From Crotalaria pallida (lineage: Eukaryota; Streptophyta; Magnoliopsida; Fabales; Fabaceae), in assembly GCA_037953625.1 (NCBI GenBank), contig CM075651.1, positions 164,185,501 through 164,249,500 of the forward strand: DNA of 64,000 bases, in the 5' to 3' direction. Below the pieces are notes generated by a model. It did no database searches and was not told where the DNA came from. It saw only the letters and a list, made by a program, of their open reading frames with translations. The number at the start of each line of letters is the position of its first letter. Position 1 is the stretch's first letter. Position numbers and translations under genes: made by a program. Positions 58,343-64,000 of this stretch are shown here, piece after piece.

Positions 58343-59908
58343 TTAATACAGGCTAAACCCGAAAAACTGACAAATGATGATGACGAATCCGAGGGATATT
58401 GCAACAAGTGAGGAAGCCCAAGTTAGTTTCTCAGTTATCCTAGGTACTCTATCCTTTAGTGCCTGGCTACACGAACCTATAAATACGGTATAGCTCCCCA
58501 TTGCAACCACGGTTCCAATTAAGAACATGATGAGAAATGCAGCACCAGCCAAATGAGAAGGCAAGGCAAGTGCAGGCAACACCATCATCAATGCATCCGG
58601 TTGCAGTCCATGAATTATCCCTGTGGCAAATGTAGCAAAACCAATCTTTTTTCCTAGTGTTGGATTATCAAGTGATTCATATTCGCTAACATCATATCCA
58701 CCATTTTCTACGGCAACATAAGGTTCGGGCACTTCTGAAGCTTCTTTAATTCCCATAGCACCAATAACTAGCAGCGTAAGACCTACCACTCTAGTGCTCC
58801 AAGTTCTGATAATTTCAATGTGAAGCCGATCCTTTAAAAGTAAAAATATTAAGCCAAAGATAAGTTGACCAGCATCATGGCCACAACCCCAAAGGGCTCC
58901 GACAGCAGCACTTTCCATTCGGGTATGACCGATTGAAAAAGGAGCCAAAGCTGCAAGGTGGTCAGGCCCTGATAATGTGTGCAAACAGCCAGCAAAGAAA
59001 CCAGTCCAAGCGCTAGATAGGAGCTCAGAACGGATTAGTTTTCCACCAACTGTAGCAACAACAACTGGACCACCTGTCTTTGTAACTGTTTGAAAGGTTG
59101 CAAAAGCTGCTGGTGCAATAGCAGGTTGGATTAAGATTTATGATAAGAGCAGAGAGTATTGCAAGTGTCCGAAATGTTATTGCCTGAGATAACAAATATA
59201 TAAATGATGGTTTTTACTTAATAAATATTTAAGCACCGAAATTACTAAAGACCGATGACAGAAATACTGTAATATGTACATGGAGTTTATACAAACCCCT
59301 GGGGCAAAAAATTATCAGGTAAAATTGAATAGTATCACCAAAAAGGTAAAAGGAAACTCGCAATCTACTTCAACATAGTAATCTTCAAGTGAAACTATCC
59401 ATATATCCAAGTCTATATTATTGAGCTAAACATAATTTTAGCTAGTGATTTCAAAATAGCTAGTAATTGAAAGAATTTGGTGCTTAATTAAGCTGTTTAC
59501 GCAACTACTAGTAAACAATAGTAGCATAAATAAAGTGGGAAATACTAAGAAACTAACAAGACATCCGATTCAATACAAGTTAAAATGAGAGAGAGAGAGA
59601 GAGATTGAGGAAAGAATGATGCATACCTTGGGCTTGGGGGGTAGATGGAGAGAATAATGGGAATCATGTGGAGAAGGAGAAGGAGAAACGGAGGAAAATA
59701 ATAAAGAAGGGTATTGATGGATGAAAGAAGAAGAAATTGGGATGAAGAGGGGCCCTCTCGAGTGGGAGGGAGGAGGATGAGAAAAATTGAAATTTGAACA
59801 AGAAGAAGTGTTGTTAGGGTAGCGAAATCGATGATGATGATGAGACGATGATGGAGTGAGAAATGCAGGTGGGACTTTGAAACAAGAAGAAGATACAAGC
59901 CTATCCAT
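58343..59908 (-). pseudogene. High-affinity nickel-transport (NiCoT/NicO-like) family gene with a one-base frameshift
   Basis: Exon 1 (59627-59908, 94 codons) opens MDRLVSSSCFKVPPAFL and is Ser/Pro/His-rich, a likely plastid transit peptide. Exon 2 (58343-59183) starts AITFRTLAILSALIINL, then must change frame near 59130-59134 to continue QPAIAPAAFATFQTVTKTGG, LLSSAWTGFFAGCLHTLSGP and the C-terminal frame to the stop. Exon 2 is 841 nt, one more than a multiple of three, so a single inserted base explains it. The HTLSGPDHLAALAPFSIG motif (the family's H..DH site), GALWGCGHDAGQLIFGL and GIIHGLQPDALMMVLPA mark the family; about six to seven membrane segments are expected, and an intact protein would be about 373 aa. 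Family members move nickel or related metals across membranes. It may be a true null allele or a sequencing error; everything else is intact. Confidence 0.85.
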
Positions 59909-60803
59909 GCCTTCTATCTATGCAGAAAATTAACAACAACAACAACAATAATAAGTGAAGAACACAGATACTGTTGCTTACCTAACTAACCCTACCCTTC
60001 TTTGTGTTGGAGTACTCACATGACACTTAGCGTATGTTTGTTTTGAGGTGATTTTGGGGTGGAGAAATCGGGAGGAGAGAAAACAAGGAAAAAAGAGAGA
60101 AAACAAGCTTAATTAATAATATTATTAATAGTATTTATATTTATTAATATTATTTAGTAATGATTAATAATATTATTTAGTAATATTTTCATGTATTATA
60201 TTATTTTTATTACCTATCTTTTTTTTAATGTATTTTTAGTAATTTTTTATATTTTTTAAATTATTGTTGTTGAATTATTTGTATTAATTAAATAATAATT
60301 TAATTTTTTATCATAATACGTAATATTTTAATAATATGTAAAAAAAGTACTCCATCCGGTCCTTATTATAAGGCATACTTAATCGAATTACACATACCAA
60401 GGAAAGTGGTTGGTTTTATGAATTCTATGATAATATATTGTAACATTACAATTTTACCCCCTTAACTTTTCTTGAAAAATTCGCACTCATTAATGAACAA
60501 CAAAAAACACATAGATAGTCAAAGCATTTAATAAGGGCAAAAAAGAGAAAAATTAATAAATGATGCATAGAAAATATAAAGTGACTTATAATTAGGACCG
60601 GAGGGAGTAATGTGGGGTAAGGTATGAGGTCCATGCAAGAACCATGGGATTGAAGCAAATTTATAGTTGGGTTGCTTAAGATGTGAAAAAATGTGAGATA
60701 ATATAAAAAATGCTCTTAGTGCTGCCCGTAGTACAACAATATCTGTGCTATGCAATAAAAAATCGAGTTAGGCAGAGTGAAGGAAGAAAGTGCATATTTT
60801 TGG
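59909..60803. other. Upstream region of the NiCoT-like gene and repeats
   Basis: 60030-60110 resembles a TIR-element end (gcgtatgtttgttttgaggt). The rest is very AT-rich apart from a Stowaway at 60350-60607. No promoter element assigned. Confidence 0.4.
60350..60607. mobile_element. Stowaway-like MITE
   Basis: Termini CTCCATCCGGTCCTTATTAT and CTTATAATTAGGACCGGAGG with TA at 60348-60349 and 60608-60609. Confidence 0.8.
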
Positions 60804-61590
60804 AGAAGTTTTGCCATGCACTCGTTGCACATGTGCACTTGTTTGGTAACCCATTATCACAAGTAAAAGTGATCTAATTGCAAAATCTAAATAAGTTAAT
60901 TGTAGGACTTATTTGCAAAGCACGGGCAACCTGTCTCCGTCCATCCACCGTCAACCCGTCTCCGTCCAAAGCCACCACCACCTCCGTCCACCGCACCCTC
61001 CATCTCCACAAAGCCACCACCGTCCACCCACAAAGTCACCACCACCGCAACCAACGGCATCGGGGCCGTCTTCGTCCACCGCACCCTCCATCTCCACAAA
61101 GGGTTCCAAGATCTGAAGCTGTCGCCTCTGTTGTGAGACCTCGCTCCTCCTTTTATAAGGCTTAAGTCTGTCTTGTGTGTCTCCTTTGTGCATGATCTAC
61201 GTGCCTCAACACAGCTTCCTCTCAATAATAAGATGAAGCAGCAGCCCAACACAGCCTCCCATGGGTAATGGAAACGGCCCTCACATGAAGCAGCAACCTC
61301 CCATGGGTAATCCTTAGGCGTCCATCCACGGTGATGCAGATCCAAAGGTGTCGAAATCGTCCTCGAGAGGTCCGAGTTGGGGTCGTGTTGGGGTCGTCGG
61401 CGATGCCGATCTTGCAGCGGGCGCCGGCGGTGGGAGTGGGAGTGGCCAAAATCAATAGAAGGTGTATGTACACCAGATGACCAATCCTGCCGGTAGCCAA
61501 TAAAATTTCCAGCCATTGATCAAAATATAGCCAAAATCAATGGCTAATATACCGGGTGCATGACAGCACCCGGTGCAGAGCAAAAGCGTT
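60804..61590. mobile_element. Mutator-like non-autonomous element with GC-rich interior
   Basis: The 10-bp direct repeat catatttttg at 60794-60803 and 61591-61600 flanks imperfect inverted ends (GTTTTGCCATGCACTCGTTG against the complement of CACCCGGTGCAGAGCAAAAG). The interior is much richer in G+C than its surroundings, with ccaccgtcca-type repeats, and gives a 206-codon minus-strand frame (60896-61516) of low-complexity Gly/Arg/Trp. It could be a captured fragment, but I recognise no gene. Confidence 0.7.
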
Positions 61591-61602
61591 CATATTTTTG
61601 AG

Positions 61603-63580
61603 GGGACGTTCTACAATGCTCACTTAGATTTCAGTTTGGTGTGTTTGGTAATTTTTTATGGTAAAAAGTTAAAATATGACAGTAAAAAAATTTGTACATT
61701 TCCATATTGCCCCCCACTTAGATTTCATCCTCAACCTCAATCCTGGTCTTTCTCTTAGTCACCCCTCTTTTCTCTGATCTCATTCAGATTTGAAAAATAT
61801 ATGGTTGAAAGAGGCATTGGTTGCAAGCAAAGCACGACAGCAACAACAGTGGTTTTTTCTTTTGATCGGGTTTTGCCCTTGGGGTTTATCGAGGTTTATG
61901 TCATTGGGGAGAAACTGGATTTATTGGATTTTGCCATTTATTTTGAATCTCGATTCCAATCTCTATTGCTTTCTTTTTTAAAAAATAAATTGTATAAGAG
62001 AAATATTGATATTTCCATCTAACACCGTTGAACCATACATTTAGATACAAAAGGCAAAATGCATTAATGTTCTTAAACACCACATCATCATCTTACCTTC
62101 TTTTCACATTGAAAGATGTTGGATTATTTAGTGATGGGTTTCCTTTCAGAAGCTCTGTCTCCTTCACTTTAAGCTATTCTTCTTCCTCTTGATATTCCTT
62201 GAGCAACATTAATTTGTTAATTGATGAATTTGGCTAATTTTCTGAATTTCATTCTCGGTTGGTCCGTTTTTGTGCTTGCCATTAATGTTTCTTGAAATAG
62301 AAAAAAAAAACATTTTAATGGCAAATGCTAATAAATATTTAAGCATATGTTAAAAAGCCAAATATAATAAAAACTCACGAAAAAAATGTAATTTTTTAAT
62401 TATCGAAACATGGAAAAATGCATATTTACAATTATTTTTCCAATATCAATATTCATCTTTACAAGGGATGGAAAAAGATTCTTTATTACATAATCCATCA
62501 ATACCGTGAAAACTCATAATAAATGTAATTTTTTTCAAAAAAAAAAATTAGAGATAAAAAATTTATATTTATAATTATTTTTTCACTATCAGTATTTGCC
62601 TTTACAGCACTTGTTAAGAAATCACTTTATTTAATAATCCATTAATGTATTTTTTAGGGTTTTGCTAACTGTTTTAGAGGCACTGGTTAAAATTTTTAAA
62701 CATAGAAAAAAAATGATAATTGTATGTTATTTCGTGTTTCAAGAATTCAATGATTTTGCTTATACTCCTTTCATCCTTATACTCAATCCGGCTCGAATTA
62801 TAAGCAAATACAACCACTTTTACGCTTATTAAGGAGGTTAGTTGATTATATTTAATTTTCTCAAATTTATAAAAAATAGAGGTATTCTAGAAAAAAAGTA
62901 TTGAGAATTAAACAAAAATTAATTAAGGTTACAATTTTCTAGAGATGATTCAAAAGTGGCATTGGGAATGAAACAAAATTTAATAAAGTTAGTTAATTTT
63001 GCTTATATTTTAAACCAAGATAAGTATGTTTTTTGTTGCTTATAATTCGAGCCAGAGGGAGTATATAGGATCCCTTCGAGAGATTTCACATTCATCGAGA
63101 AAGTTGAATAATTTAGTTGATTGTATTGGAAATGTGAACTTTTGATATGTATTTTCAAAATTACCTCTATTAATATTATTGGGAATCTGGAAAAGTGTTA
63201 AATAAATAAGGGTGTTTGTGGAAAAAAGTAATTAATGTTTATTGAAAATTGATAAAGGGTCTTATAGATAGGGACAAAATAAAAGTGTCAGAGGGTCTTA
63301 GATGTAAGGACGAAAGTAGTAATATATTTTGCTTAAAAAAAATACATTTTTCAATAATTTTTTACTATATTTGTCTTCTCAAAAAGTGCATTAAGGGCAC
63401 TTATTTTAAAAATGGTACGTACAGTTACAGTATTTTGAAGATGGACCCGAGAATGACGAGACATAGGGATAATATTGGAAATGCACATTGTTTTTTACTA
63501 CCGTATTTTTGCTTTTTACCGGGAAAAGTTGTTGCAACATCATATAAAGTAAACTTAAAGTGCGCATTGTAGAACGTCCC
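61603..63580. mobile_element. Mutator-like element, about 2 kb, with long TIRs
   Basis: GGGACGTTCTACAATGCTCA at the left is matched by the inverse TGCGCATTGTAGAACGTCCC at the right. Pairing continues over more than 100 bp (tggtaaaaagttaaaatatg against the complement of atttttgctttttaccggga). Flanks atttttgag (61594-61602) and attttttag (63581-63589) agree at 8 of 9. The interior holds only short frames and decayed MITE sequence (about 62767-63320). Confidence 0.72.
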
Positions 63581-63589
63581 ATTTTTTAG

Positions 63590-64000
63590 GGGTCTAACAT
63601 TCAACATTGTGTCCATTTAGGAGGAGGAGAAGGAGAAGGAGTAAGGTGATTTGGTGAGACTAAGCCCACATTTATCAAATCAACGTCAAGCCAAATGGAT
63701 AATAATGTTAACGTTTGAGGTGGTGCCAACACAAACGGCACCACCGATGATGCCAAGATCTTAAACCTTTGATTTTGTACGAAAGAGCAATCAACTGTTA
63801 TTTATTATTATCTGTAAATTTTTCTTCTGGTTTTTTATTATGGAGTATCATACATACTGAAAAGTTGGGAGCATCGTATCAACATAATTTTTTTTTTAAT
63901 TTTTATTTTTGCAAAACCACGTGATTTCATTAAATTATTTATATCTCTTTTAATATGTCTTTTTTTTTGTAATCATTAATTTTTCTCTACGACTGGCATA
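63590..64000. other. Non-coding right edge
   Basis: Contains a short gaggaggagaaggagaagga purine run and AT-rich sequence. No gene seen. Confidence 0.4.

Noticed and set aside
1..64000. LTR retrotransposons, rRNA, organellar inserts and CRISPR arrays
   Set aside because: Looked for gag-pol-like frames, paired long direct repeats, rRNA-like conserved blocks and spaced direct repeats; none was visible.

Overview
This window is nuclear DNA from a flowering plant, most probably a papilionoid legume. That reading rests on AT-rich intergenic sequence, GT-AG introns, plant-specific gene families (AP2/ERF, B3, PHT1, PMEI, BOI-type RING) and a dense mixture of plant SINEs and miniature TIR transposons. 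No bacterial, viral or organellar block is visible. I could run no database search, so family calls come from motifs and recall.

Gene layout: (1) 6.3-8.2 kb, minus: an ABR1/ERF-B4-like AP2/ERF transcription factor, two exons. (2) 14.1-15.8 kb, plus: a PHT1 phosphate:H+ symporter, two exons, whose promoter carries a P1BS site between two TTCTTGTT (CTTC/MYCS-like) motifs, the layout known from mycorrhiza-inducible PT4-type promoters. (3) 19.8-21.3 kb, minus: an intronless secreted protein made of about 30 copies of a 14-residue Lys-rich repeat. (4) 31.2-33.5 kb, plus: a partly duplicated, damaged B3-domain gene; a Helitron 3' terminus lies at 34.5 kb. (5) 35.3-35.9 kb, minus: an intronless PMEI-domain protein. 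(6) 38.6-40.9 kb, minus: a COG0212 (MTHFS-like) gene, four exons. (7) 47.4-49.3 kb, plus: a BOI-type RING E3 ligase, two exons. (8) 58.3-59.9 kb, minus: a plastid-type nickel-transport (NiCoT/NicO) family gene with a one-base frameshift.

The most unusual locus is the repeat-protein gene. Its signal peptide, promoter and 3' flank match those of the PMEI gene 14 kb away. The PMEI protein carries a single KVKSAKHIA segment just after the signal peptide. The simplest reading is that one duplicate lost its PMEI domain and expanded that short segment into a 42-bp-period array.

The rest is transposon-rich. Many elements are bounded to the base by target-site duplications (TSDs): a 4.2-kb CACTA element (24748-28975, TSD aaa) with two transposase-like exons and an apparent captured host 5' gene end; hAT-like elements with 8-bp TSDs (30293, 43627, 51809, and 23745 with 7/8); Mutator-like MITEs with 9-10-bp TSDs (9790, 44725, 52944, 60804; 61603 with 8/9); a Tourist-type element with TTA TSD (55501); Stowaway-like elements with TA TSD; and tRNA-derived SINEs of several families, seven with clear TSDs. 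No LTR retrotransposon, rRNA, stand-alone tRNA or CRISPR was seen. The genes are unrelated and show no operon-like logic; the only functional link is the segmental duplicate pair (3) and (5).
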